From Flavobacterium piscisymbiosum (GTDB lineage: Bacteria; Bacteroidota; Bacteroidia; Flavobacteriales; Flavobacteriaceae): a stretch of DNA of 64,000 bases. The position numbers and the translations under genes were made by a program. The stretch is taken from assembly GCF_020905295.1 (NCBI RefSeq), contig NZ_JAJJMM010000001.1, positions 2,604,001 to 2,668,000 of the forward strand, written 5' to 3'. Positions 36,646 through 43,931 of the stretch are shown here, one piece after another; position 1 is the stretch's first letter; each line of letters opens with the position of its first letter. Below the pieces are notes generated by a model. It did not search any database, had not been told where the DNA came from, and was given only the letters and a program-made list of their open reading frames with translations.

Positions 36646-36855
36646 ATGAAAAATTTATTTAAAAAGAAAAACAGCGAATTAGACTTTAGTAGTCTAGGTA
36701 CCATTTTGAGTACAAGTGTGGCAACTGGAGTTGCTATTGCTAATTATTCAGGGAAAAATTCTAAAACAGCGGGAATTATAAGTGCCGGGTTATCGCTATT
36801 GGTTACGGGCTTAATTACCGCAGTGGATGATGATAATTCAAAAAATAACAAATAA
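36646..36855 (+). CDS. Small protein with two hydrophobic segments
   Basis: A 69-residue protein. Basic N-terminus (KNLFKKKNSEL), then TILSTSVATGVAIANY and TAGIISAGLSLLVTGLITAV, small-residue-rich stretches that may insert in a membrane, and an acidic tail. It is divergent from the WYL regulator across the operator. It could be a membrane-acting effector or a structural accessory; function unknown. Confidence 0.55.
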   Translation: MKNLFKKKNSELDFSSLGTILSTSVATGVAIANYSGKNSKTAGIISAGLSLLVTGLITAVDDDNSKNNK

Positions 36856-36868
36856 AAACTAATTAGCG

Positions 36869-37111
36869 ATGATACAATATATTATTACCCGTATTTTATG
36901 TTTCATAATGTGGGTGCTTTTTGCAATCGTTGCATTACCAGTTGGGGTTGCAGTGTTGTTGACAAAGTGGTTTCCGGTTTTTACTCAGGATGGAGGTTTT
37001 TGGTGGTGGTCCGTTTTTGCCATTTTTACTATTGTGGCATACATAGTGTTATGGAAGCCGCTACTTTGGATAATAGGAATTTTTCAGCTTTTGGGAGGTG
37101 CTGGACAATAG
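36869..37111 (+). CDS. Small two-helix membrane protein
   Basis: An 80-residue protein with helices at about 4-30 (IITRILCFIMWVLFAIVALP) and 45-70 (WWWSVFAIFTIVAYIVLW) joined by a short loop. It starts 13 bp after the previous gene. No family is recognised. The pair is controlled from the WYL operator region. Confidence 0.6.
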   Translation: MIQYIITRILCFIMWVLFAIVALPVGVAVLLTKWFPVFTQDGGFWWWSVFAIFTIVAYIVLWKPLLWIIGIFQLLGGAGQ

Positions 37112-37197
37112 AAAGAGATTATTTTACTTTATTGTATTGTTGGCGCAGAATATAATTCTGCGCTAAACAATATATGAGATTATTTTTTCCAATTTAA

Positions 37198-37749
37198 TTA
37201 TCCATTTAAGTTTTCAATTTTTGAAATATAATATTGTTTGAAAAATTCTATTAATGAATTATAATGGATTTTTTCTTCCTCGTCTATTCTTGCAACTTTA
37301 AGCTGCATTGTGTTTCTCAATTCCTCGTAGATTTTTTCCATCCTATAAAAAAGGTTTTTTCTTTCTTCTTTTATAGCATTGATATGATCTAATCTCTTTA
37401 GTCCAGAAAATCGATTGATGTATTTTTGCAACTCATCATATTCGACTTTTAGATCTTTTAGACATTGCAGTATCGTATTAGCAATAGTAGTTGTTTGATA
37501 GAGCTGTTTAAGAGTAATCAATTCGATTGAATACAATTTATTTTCTAGATGGTTGTGTTTGATTTTTTCCTTGTAATATTCGATGTAGTTCAAAACCTGT
37601 AATTCTAAAAGCTGTTGTTGAGATAATAACTGTTTTGCTTCAATGAATTTTAAATTCAAAATGAGTTTTCGTTGTTGTTTTTTTACTTCGGTTATTGATT
37701 TATCAACTTTTTTAATGCATATCAATAGCTCATCATAATTTCGTATCAT
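37198..37749 (-). CDS. Hypothetical helical/coiled-coil protein
   Basis: I choose ATG 37749 (MIRNYDELLICIKKVDKSI), 183 residues. Upstream starts at 37773 and 37794 crowd the terminator at 37789-37811. The protein is almost wholly charged helix (TEVKKQQRKLILNLKFIEAK, NHLENKLYSIELITLKQL and KVARIDEEEKIHYNSLIEFF). No enzymatic motif, signal or membrane helix is present. It is the leftmost gene of the leftward cargo block. Confidence 0.55.
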   Translation of the reverse strand: MIRNYDELLICIKKVDKSITEVKKQQRKLILNLKFIEAKQLLSQQQLLELQVLNYIEYYKEKIKHNHLENKLYSIELITLKQLYQTTTIANTILQCLKDLKVEYDELQKYINRFSGLKRLDHINAIKEERKNLFYRMEKIYEELRNTMQLKVARIDEEEKIHYNSLIEFFKQYYISKIENLNG

Positions 37750-37788
37750 AATAAAGATTTGTTTAATTCTCATAAAACAAAAATAAAA

Positions 37789-37811
37789 CGACACACTGTC
37801 AAAGTGTGTCG
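37789..37811 (-). terminator. Terminator after the 76-residue gene
   Basis: CGACACACT (37789-37797) pairs with AGTGTGTCG (37803-37811). On the minus strand it is followed by TTTTATTTTTG. Confidence 0.65.
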
Positions 37812-37833
37812 CTACTATTAATAGTAAGAATCT

Positions 37834-38064
37834 TTAGTTTCTCTTATGCCAACTTCTTCCATTGGTGGTTGAATAGTAAAGTCCCTTTGAAGTACTTGCT
37901 AGTATTTCTTTACCATTATCTGTTAAATCTTGAAAATTGCCGTATGAAGATCCAGAATACCTTACATGCCAAGACCTTCCTGAGGTCGTTGAGTATTCAA
38001 TTTTATTGCCGTTGGTAGGATTGATTCTAATTAATTCTTCTCCTTTGGTGATCATTTGTGACAT
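37834..38064 (-). CDS. Short protein with two Asp-box/BNR-like repeats
   Basis: A 76-residue protein made of two related halves: IEYSTTSGRSWHVRYSG, then GLYYSTTNGRSWHKRN. The S-T-x-x-G-x-S-W pattern resembles BNR/Asp-box hairpins of sialidase-like propellers, here only two blades and no signal peptide. Function is unknown. Its promoter region has the shared element at 38121-38154, placing it in the inferred regulon. Confidence 0.6.
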   Translation of the reverse strand: MSQMITKGEELIRINPTNGNKIEYSTTSGRSWHVRYSGSSYGNFQDLTDNGKEILASTSKGLYYSTTNGRSWHKRN

Positions 38065-38120
38065 AATACTTCGTTTTAAGTTTTGCCTACTCTAATTTGG
38101 TTTTCGGCTTTCCCATAAGA

Positions 38121-38154
38121 CAAAGGAATTAGATGTGTATGCCAAAGTATGACG
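38121..38154 (-). promoter_or_regulatory. Shared regulatory element plus -7-like box (76-residue gene)
   Basis: CGTCATACTTTGGCA (38154-38140), 11 nt, then TTCCTTTG (38128-38121) on the minus strand. The downstream gene starts 75 nt after the 15-bp element. Confidence 0.6.
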
Positions 38155-38184
38155 TAATTATTTAGAATCATTTTTTTGTTTAAA

Positions 38185-38667
38185 TTAATTTCTAATAGAT
38201 CCAATTCTTGAGAAAAGAAGGGTAACAGCCAGAGCCTTCCCAAGATTTTCATCTTCATTTACGGACATGATTATATCAGTTGTATATCCTGTTTTTTCTT
38301 GAATATAATCGTTGATTTCACCTATTTCATCTAAAGTTACTGGGATGATATGTGAAGATATTAGCAATGAAATAGATCCGAGATTCTCATTTGTTTGATT
38401 ATTGAACAAAATTGATGAAAAAGCTATTTCAATTGCTTTTATTGCTCTTTTGTCACCGGAAGCAATCGAAAATTTTATCAACTGATGTTCTCTTTTAACT
38501 AATTCAGATTTTGTTTCTGTAGAGGATAAGATATTCCTTTTAGCTGCTATTTTTATAAAAGAGGAACATATATTTTTTAAATTCTCTTCATCATCAATTT
38601 GCTCATTTTTTTCAAATATGATTGAGGCTGCTAATTGATTGTTTATTTTTTGGATATTTTTATTCAT
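38185..38667 (-). CDS. Isolated FtsZ C-terminal-domain protein
   Basis: A 160-residue protein. From about residue 60 it follows the FtsZ C-terminal domain: FSIASGDKRAIKAIEIAFSS corresponds to the FtsZ stretch GxASGxxRAxxAxxxAxxS. Then come ISLLISSHIIPVTLDEIGEI (FtsZ: LVNITGG..LTLDEVNE), a helix, TDIIMSVNEDENLGKALAVT (FtsZ: NIIFGAVVDEELGDEIRVT). There is no GTP-binding tubulin signature (GGGTGTG) and no C-terminal conserved peptide. It may bind the host FtsZ and poison or modulate the ring, or be a derived structural protein. The family match is by pattern only. Confidence 0.7.
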   Translation of the reverse strand: MNKNIQKINNQLAASIIFEKNEQIDDEENLKNICSSFIKIAAKRNILSSTETKSELVKREHQLIKFSIASGDKRAIKAIEIAFSSILFNNQTNENLGSISLLISSHIIPVTLDEIGEINDYIQEKTGYTTDIIMSVNEDENLGKALAVTLLFSRIGSIRN

Positions 38668-38680
38668 ATTTCTTTTTGAG

Positions 38681-38714
38681 TAAAGAAAATAGAACCGTAT
38701 GCCAAAATATGACG
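38681..38714 (-). promoter_or_regulatory. Shared regulatory element plus -7-like box (FtsZ-like gene)
   Basis: CGTCATATTTTGGCA (38714-38700), 11 nt, then TTTCTTTA (38688-38681). The start codon is 32 nt after the 15-bp element. Confidence 0.6.
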
Positions 38715-38803
38715 TGAAATTAAAAAAACATAAATGATACCTTTTTAGTACTACTTATTATTTCATTATAAATTTTATCACGTTTTGATTACTTAGTTTT
38801 AGA

Positions 38804-39784
38804 CTAGTCTGTAAAATCAATATAAATTTTTGTCATATTAAATTCATCTATTTCATTTGGAAGACAGAAATATTCTATTTGTACTTCTGTATTGTTTACT
38901 GAATTATCAAAACTTATGCTTCTGTTTTTACTATTAGAAATAAATAACTCTTGTAGATTTTTGTTTATGATTATTTTTTCAAGCTTATTATTAATTAGAT
39001 TTAGATTTGTTAGGTCTTCATTTAATTTAATTTCTTTCAAATTATTAAATGAAAGATCTGATTCTTTCAATTTTCTATTTAAAGTGATTTTTTTTAGTCT
39101 GTTACCACAAGCCTTTAACGTTTTTAGGTTTTTGTTTGCATAGATTTCAGATAGTTTATTGTGGGTGACATCTAATTCTTCTAGTTTATCATTCAAAATT
39201 ATTTTTTTTAAACCACTTTCTTGGACTGTTAGTTTTTTTAGATTTATATTTAATTCTAGATGGTTTAATTTGTTTTCAGAGAGATTTAATTCTTCTAAAT
39301 TTTCATTTAAAACGATTTTTTTAAGTCGATTTACCGAAGCATTGAGTTTTTTTAAGTTTTTGTTTAATATTATTTCTTTTAGTTTATTATTAGAAATATC
39401 TAATTCTTCTAGATTTTCATTGAGTGTAATTTGGCTCAGTTGATTATGGGAAATATCTATAAATTTTAAATTTTTATTCAAAATAATGGTTCGCAAATTA
39501 TTTCTTGATAAATGTAATTTCTTTAAATGCTCTAATTTTTCACCAAGAATCAATGACTTTAAAGAACATCCTATAATGGATAGTTGTTCTAAATTAGTAT
39601 TAAACTCAATTTGAACCTTTGGGTTAAGCTTAGAATCGTTATTAGTTAAATGTAATTTCTTTAGATTTTTCGGGCACTTTACAGCAGTTATAATACTGTA
39701 ACAATCAATAGTTAGATCTAATTTTTCTAAATTATCATTTAACAGAATTTTACGGTTGTTCGATATATAGTATCCGGGTTCCAT
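38804..39784 (-). CDS. Leucine-rich-repeat protein with 19-residue repeats
   Basis: A 326-residue protein made almost entirely of about 12 repeats of 19 residues, of the form NENLEELDISNNKLKEIIL. The period is shorter than the usual 20-29 of LRR proteins. There is no signal peptide, so it is cytoplasmic. LRR arcs bind other proteins; the partner is unknown. It is the last gene of an operon of three (gaps 16 and 6 bp) controlled by the element at 40787-40820. Confidence 0.85.
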   Translation of the reverse strand: MEPGYYISNNRKILLNDNLEKLDLTIDCYSIITAVKCPKNLKKLHLTNNDSKLNPKVQIEFNTNLEQLSIIGCSLKSLILGEKLEHLKKLHLSRNNLRTIILNKNLKFIDISHNQLSQITLNENLEELDISNNKLKEIILNKNLKKLNASVNRLKKIVLNENLEELNLSENKLNHLELNINLKKLTVQESGLKKIILNDKLEELDVTHNKLSEIYANKNLKTLKACGNRLKKITLNRKLKESDLSFNNLKEIKLNEDLTNLNLINNKLEKIIINKNLQELFISNSKNRSISFDNSVNNTEVQIEYFCLPNEIDEFNMTKIYIDFTD

Positions 39785-39790
39785 AAAAAA

Positions 39791-40024
39791 TCAATCAAAT
39801 GCATTTTGTATAATTCCTGAAACTGGGTTTATTTCTTGCTGAATATATTTGATTATATGTTTTGATTCTGTTCTGATGGTACCATGTTCTCCATGAGTTA
39901 CTATACCGTTTCCGGTAATTTTTAACTTTATAATTCCGTTCTTAAATTTTTTCATTTCAATCTTGCTGGCTTCCAGTACATGTGTGTTGGTAGATGGTTC
40001 TAGGATAAGTGTTTCTTTTTGCAT
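39791..40024 (-). CDS. Small hypothetical protein
   Basis: A 77-residue beta-rich protein (MQKETLILEPSTNTHVLEAS, then KNGIIKLKITGNGIVTHGEH). No recognised motif. It is encoded between the 243-residue and LRR genes with tight spacing, so it is likely co-translated with both. It might be an adaptor or inhibitor of one of them. Confidence 0.6.
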   Translation of the reverse strand: MQKETLILEPSTNTHVLEASKIEMKKFKNGIIKLKITGNGIVTHGEHGTIRTESKHIIKYIQQEINPVSGIIQNAFD

Positions 40025-40040
40025 GATAATTAGTTTTAGG

Positions 40041-40772
40041 TTATGTTTCTATTGTTAAAAATTTAAAATACTGTTCTGCTGTCAATGGTATTATTTTTCC
40101 TTTTGGACTGACTTCTTTGTGCAGTTCAACAAGCATAATATCTCCTTGTCTTTTTAGTTCTTTTATATGTGGAATCACATTTTCATGGAAGCGAAAAGTA
40201 CTAGCAATTGCTTCTAATGGATTGTCTTTGTATATAGATTCTATCCAAATCCAATGTTCTTTGTTAGTAGAAGTACACCAACATTTTACGACATATGCGA
40301 AATAATCGAGATCTGTAAATTCATTAGTACTGATTAGTTTTGTACAGTCGATCTGATACGTTTCATAAATTGCATGGTAGTTGGTGTTTGGTAGTGAATT
40401 TCCATACTTGTCAAAACATTTTCTAGTTACTTCTCGACCATCTGACTTAACTCTAGTAGCACCTAAGTTTCGTATTAAGTCATTGATATCGATAGTATTA
40501 AAAACCATGTTTCTGAAATTTGCATCATCTATTTCAAAAGCTTCTTTATAGCTATAAGGAAGAGTCTTGTCATAATTTTCAAGAAAATAATTACAGAGTG
40601 GTTTCAGTAATTCTATGTTTTCATAGACTGAAAGATATCGTTCTATGAATCTAGCCTTATTGGTATAAATTCCTTTCAATAAACGAAGTGCATTTTCATT
40701 TCCAATTGATTTTATATGGTGTAATTTCCAATTATAAGTTAAGTTATGTGACGTTATGATTTCTATAGTCAT
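40041..40772 (-). CDS. Hypothetical protein, first gene of the LRR operon
   Basis: A 243-residue soluble protein with no family I recognise. Segments are NALRLLKGIYTNKARFIERY, YFAYVVKCWCTSTNKEHWIW and a terminal PLTAEQYFKFLTIET. Several Cys and Trp cluster at about 165-185, without a clear metal motif. It leads the operon with the 77-residue and LRR genes and has the shared promoter element 33 nt upstream. Confidence 0.6.
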   Translation of the reverse strand: MTIEIITSHNLTYNWKLHHIKSIGNENALRLLKGIYTNKARFIERYLSVYENIELLKPLCNYFLENYDKTLPYSYKEAFEIDDANFRNMVFNTIDINDLIRNLGATRVKSDGREVTRKCFDKYGNSLPNTNYHAIYETYQIDCTKLISTNEFTDLDYFAYVVKCWCTSTNKEHWIWIESIYKDNPLEAIASTFRFHENVIPHIKELKRQGDIMLVELHKEVSPKGKIIPLTAEQYFKFLTIET

Positions 40773-40786
40773 GTTTTAATTTTTTA

Positions 40787-40820
40787 TAAAAGTATCTTAC
40801 GGCTGTGCCAAAAGATGTCG
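40787..40820 (-). promoter_or_regulatory. Shared regulatory element plus -7-like box (LRR operon)
   Basis: CGACATCTTTTGGCA (40820-40806), 11 nt, then TACTTTTA (40794-40787). One base differs from the CGTCA half-site. Confidence 0.55.
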
Positions 40821-40841
40821 GATTGAACTGATATATAAAAT

Positions 40842-40873
40842 AAAAGCGACACTCGGATGGGAGTGTCGCTTTT
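40842..40873 (-). terminator. Terminator of the WYL-exonuclease operon
   Basis: AAAAGCGACACTC (40842-40854) pairs perfectly with GAGTGTCGCTTTT (40861-40873) around a 6-nt loop. TTTTATTTTAT follows on the minus strand. Confidence 0.85.
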
Positions 40874-40907
40874 ATAGGTTCATTAAAATTCGTATAGCAA
40901 TTGTATT

Positions 40908-41492
40908 TTAATTTCTGTCGTATAAATCTTTGATAATGTCTCTTCTACCAATAATTGCATTGTATTTTTCAACTACATCATTGAGTGTTTCATAGTCCTG
41001 ATGGTGTATTAAGGATATTTCGGGATCTTTTTCGTACGTTGCAAAAACACCGTTAAAATCCATTCCTTTAATGCAAGGGACATACTGAGGAAAGAAATGA
41101 TCATTCAACTTTTCGGCTACACAAACTAGTTCCATATAATATTCACTGGCGGCATCCTCATCTTTATCTTTCAGAAATGGTATGACAGCCTCTTCTATAT
41201 AACATTCATATAAATCCATAGATCCCTTTATAACTGCTAATCGGTAAAAAAAATTTTCCGGAAATTGTAGTAAAGCAAGATTCGGACTTTCACGAATAAT
41301 CATTTGCATTAATCCAGCCATTGCATCAGCTTTAAAAGTTGAGTACTTTAGGAAAATAAATTCTGCAAAATCACGACTTGCAGCTTCTTCAGTAGCGCTT
41401 TGCTGATAGCTTTTTACATTTTCTATGAAACGTTTTTTATCACCGTAATCATAACTGTCATTTAATTCTTTAAATAATTCTTCTTTATTCAT
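40908..41492 (-). CDS. Hypothetical helical protein after the exonuclease
   Basis: A 194-residue acidic, helix-rich protein (NKEELFKELNDSYDYGDKKR, ASRDFAEFIFLKYSTFKADA and DVVEKYNAIIGRRDIIKDLY). It may form a TPR-like helical array, but this is not clear. It lies 19 bp after the exonuclease gene and ends the WYL operon before a strong terminator. Confidence 0.6.
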   Translation of the reverse strand: MNKEELFKELNDSYDYGDKKRFIENVKSYQQSATEEAASRDFAEFIFLKYSTFKADAMAGLMQMIIRESPNLALLQFPENFFYRLAVIKGSMDLYECYIEEAVIPFLKDKDEDAASEYYMELVCVAEKLNDHFFPQYVPCIKGMDFNGVFATYEKDPEISLIHHQDYETLNDVVEKYNAIIGRRDIIKDLYDRN

Positions 41493-41511
41493 AAGTTTAA
41501 TTTTCTTTTAT

Positions 41512-41985
41512 CTAGGTATTGGAGCTCCTCAAAAATAGTTCTGCACATGCCCTTGCATCACTCAAAGCATCGTGATGATTCAACGGTATGCGTTGTTGCT
41601 TGCACAAGTTAGCTAAATTTGTTTTGTAAATTTTGTAGGTGCAAAATTTATTATATTCAGGTATTGGAATAGTGTAGTAGTTAAGTGTTGTATCCAAAAC
41701 TGGAAAATCGAAACCAAATCCGTTGTGAGCCACTACATTTTGTTCTGCGATATATGGTAAAATTTCAGACCATATCATCTCAAATGAAGGCATATGAAGG
41801 GTATCGATAAAGGAAATTCCATGTATGCCAGTGAAACGATTCCAATAATAATTATCGGGAGGCTGTACCAATAAATTAATTTCTTTGGTAATAGTTCCGT
41901 TTTCAACTCTTACCAGACCCACTTGACAAATGCTATTTCTATAACCTGTTGAGGTTTCAAAATCTATTGCGGTAAAAGTGTCCAT
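41512..41985 (-). CDS. DEDDh 3'-5' exonuclease (DnaQ-like)
   Basis: A 157-residue protein with all exonuclease motifs. Exo I is AIDFETS (Asp8, Glu10). Exo II is VVAHNGFGFDFPVL. Exo III is NHHDALSDARACAEL with the catalytic His and Asp. It should remove nucleotides from DNA or RNA 3' ends with two metal ions. It is a stand-alone exonuclease without polymerase or helicase parts. Its ATG directly abuts the WYL stop codon (TAA|ATG), so the two are translationally coupled. Confidence 0.88.
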   Translation of the reverse strand: MDTFTAIDFETSTGYRNSICQVGLVRVENGTITKEINLLVQPPDNYYWNRFTGIHGISFIDTLHMPSFEMIWSEILPYIAEQNVVAHNGFGFDFPVLDTTLNYYTIPIPEYNKFCTYKIYKTNLANLCKQQRIPLNHHDALSDARACAELFLRSSNT

Positions 41986-42885
41986 TTATACGTATAGATT
42001 TGTCATTTTAGCAATTCTGTTTTTGATTTCATTTTGAAGTCGAACAGGGGAGATAACTTTTACATCTGCTCCATATTTCATTAGTTCCATTATAATATCA
42101 TTAGTGGTATGAATATAGATTTCTAAGAGTAAGATATCTTCTCTTTCTTCGATAATTTGTTGGGATTCGTGAAGAGGAAATGTCTTAATATAGTTTCCCT
42201 GTTGATTTGAAAACTGTAAGACTATCTTTTCTGCCTGTGAATATGTTTCTACACCAAAGGCATGTTGGAATTCCTTTTCCACATTATATGAGATCGGTTT
42301 GAATTTGGTATCTGTAACAGTAAGGTTTGTTATTCGGTCTAGTCCAAAAGTTTTTACAATATCGTCTTTTTTATCCAGGGCGACCAAATACCAGCGCTGA
42401 TGAGATTCTTTTATTGCTATTGGTTTTACTTCACGGACTGAATAATCGCTTTCCCAATGTTTTTTATGAGTAAACTTTAGGAGCAGCTGATTTTGAATGG
42501 CATGTATTATACCGTAAATATGTTCGGTTCTGGATGACTTTCGTTTTTCCAAAAATACACTAGGAGATAATTTATTTCCTTCTTGTAAAGCGTGATGAAT
42601 AGAAAAGGCATCTATCATTCGGGTAACCGACTGATCTTCTATCTCCTCTTCGTCAATAGTGTAGGTTTTGTCTTTTCGGTTGTAATTAATAATTATTCCA
42701 AAAAGTTCAGTAATATCTTTTTTGTCACGCTCAAATGTTCGTACAGAATATTCAAAGTTAGTATCAATATCTTCATTTTCTAGTTTGCGAATCACATGTT
42801 TTTGTAAATCTTTGAAGCTGCAAGGATGACTTCTTAAGCGGTCAATGACGTACAAGTATCTTTTGAAATAGATTAATTTTGACAT
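41986..42885 (-). CDS. WYL-domain transcriptional regulator, copy 2
   Basis: A 299-residue near-duplicate of the protein at 449-1348. The same N-terminal helix region, WYL core (HQRWYLVALDKKDD, FGLDRITNL) and C-terminal extension are present. Substitutions concentrate in the first 60 residues, the DNA-binding part (for example CSFKDLQKHVIRKLENED). It leads an operon with the exonuclease and a helical protein and carries the shared element 38 nt upstream. It is the prime candidate regulator of the six-site regulon. Confidence 0.87.
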   Translation of the reverse strand: MSKLIYFKRYLYVIDRLRSHPCSFKDLQKHVIRKLENEDIDTNFEYSVRTFERDKKDITELFGIIINYNRKDKTYTIDEEEIEDQSVTRMIDAFSIHHALQEGNKLSPSVFLEKRKSSRTEHIYGIIHAIQNQLLLKFTHKKHWESDYSVREVKPIAIKESHQRWYLVALDKKDDIVKTFGLDRITNLTVTDTKFKPISYNVEKEFQHAFGVETYSQAEKIVLQFSNQQGNYIKTFPLHESQQIIEEREDILLLEIYIHTTNDIIMELMKYGADVKVISPVRLQNEIKNRIAKMTNLYV

Positions 42886-42904
42886 AGTTATTTAATTTAT
42901 TTTT

Positions 42905-42938
42905 CAAAGGTAATTTATTTGTCTGTCAATTCGTGACG
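42905..42938 (-). promoter_or_regulatory. Shared regulatory element plus -7-like box upstream of WYL copy 2
   Basis: CGTCACGAATTGACA (42938-42924), 11 nt, then TACCTTTG (42912-42905), at the same position as in copy 1. Confidence 0.6.
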
Positions 42939-43004
42939 GTGTAATTTCTAAATGTATTTAGCAAGATGAATCAACATTTTATTATAAATATTTTAAGATA
43001 TTCA

Positions 43005-43568
43005 TTATAAAACTTCAAAGCTATTTTGGTAAGTAATTAAAGTCGATTTCTTTCGGAACAGAAAAGTTTTATTTTGATAGGTAGGATAATGAAATAGTAA
43101 TTGGTCACGATATTTAACCAAATGAAAGCAAATGTTTTCAATAGAAAAATTGTCAATTTTTAGTTCGTAACTACCGATATGGCCAATTGACAGTTGCTCG
43201 ATATAAATTCCTGATTCAATTATTTCAGTTTTATGAATCATGTTAGTTTCGTATAAAGGAAAAAGCAGGAATTGATTGGCTATATCTTCAATTTTTAGCT
43301 TTTTAAGCTTTTTTCCGTCAAGAAGTATTTCAATTTGGTTTTTCGGTGTATCTAATAGACCCAATGTTTTTGATCCAGGTAAATGTTCAAGTGATGGAAT
43401 ACATGAATTTTTAAGATTGTAATAAAAAAAAGGATCGAGCAATGCTTTTGTTAAAGAAGTTTTCATTTTTTTCGCTAGCTTTTCGCAGGTTGCTAAATCC
43501 TTATTGGAACACTCAAATTTCTTTAGCATCCAGCTTTCACCATATATGTTGATTTTAAGAATAGGCAT
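43005..43568 (-). CDS. Hypothetical protein
   Basis: A 187-residue soluble protein, mixed alpha/beta, with no known motif. Segments are MPILKINIYGESWMLKKFEC, GIYIEQLSIGHIGSYELKID and FHLVKYRDQLLFHYPTYQNK. It stands alone between the WYL gene and the DUF262 pair. A partial, poor version of the regulon element (ACTGGCA) lies upstream but lacks the CGTCA half and the -7 box. Confidence 0.55.
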   Translation of the reverse strand: MPILKINIYGESWMLKKFECSNKDLATCEKLAKKMKTSLTKALLDPFFYYNLKNSCIPSLEHLPGSKTLGLLDTPKNQIEILLDGKKLKKLKIEDIANQFLLFPLYETNMIHKTEIIESGIYIEQLSIGHIGSYELKIDNFSIENICFHLVKYRDQLLFHYPTYQNKTFLFRKKSTLITYQNSFEVL

Positions 43569-43931
43569 TTAAAATTGGTCTTTATAGATTTTTAAAAGGG
43601 ACGGAAGTCATAGTATGCCAGTTTGAAAATTAACCAACTCTTTTTATTTAATACCTAAGTATCGCCTTGTAATTGTAGATGAAGAGTGAAATTATAAAAG
43701 ACACGTACGTGTTGTTGTGATTTTTTGTGGTATTATATAGTAAAAGAGAGGATGATTTACCCCCTCTTTTATTATATAGTTAATATCTGCAAGTGTAGAA
43801 ATTGCCGTAGTAATTAATTGTCTTTCCAACTGGTACGACAATCTTTTTGTCTAGAATTTATGTTTAACTCCTTAATATTCTCACTTGTAATAATACTTAC
43901 AATCCACTTTGTTTTGAACAATTTATCTATA
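43569..43931. other. Gene-free stretch with palindrome and hairpin
   Basis: The 12-bp palindrome ACACGTACGTGT lies at 43702-43713. An imperfect hairpin near 43735-43782 (AAAAGAGAGG against CCCCTCTTTT) probably terminates the DUF262 operon. A short open fragment near 43787-43855 (minus strand, containing VVPVGKTINYYGNFYTCRY) has no start codon and may be a gene remnant. Confidence 0.45.
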
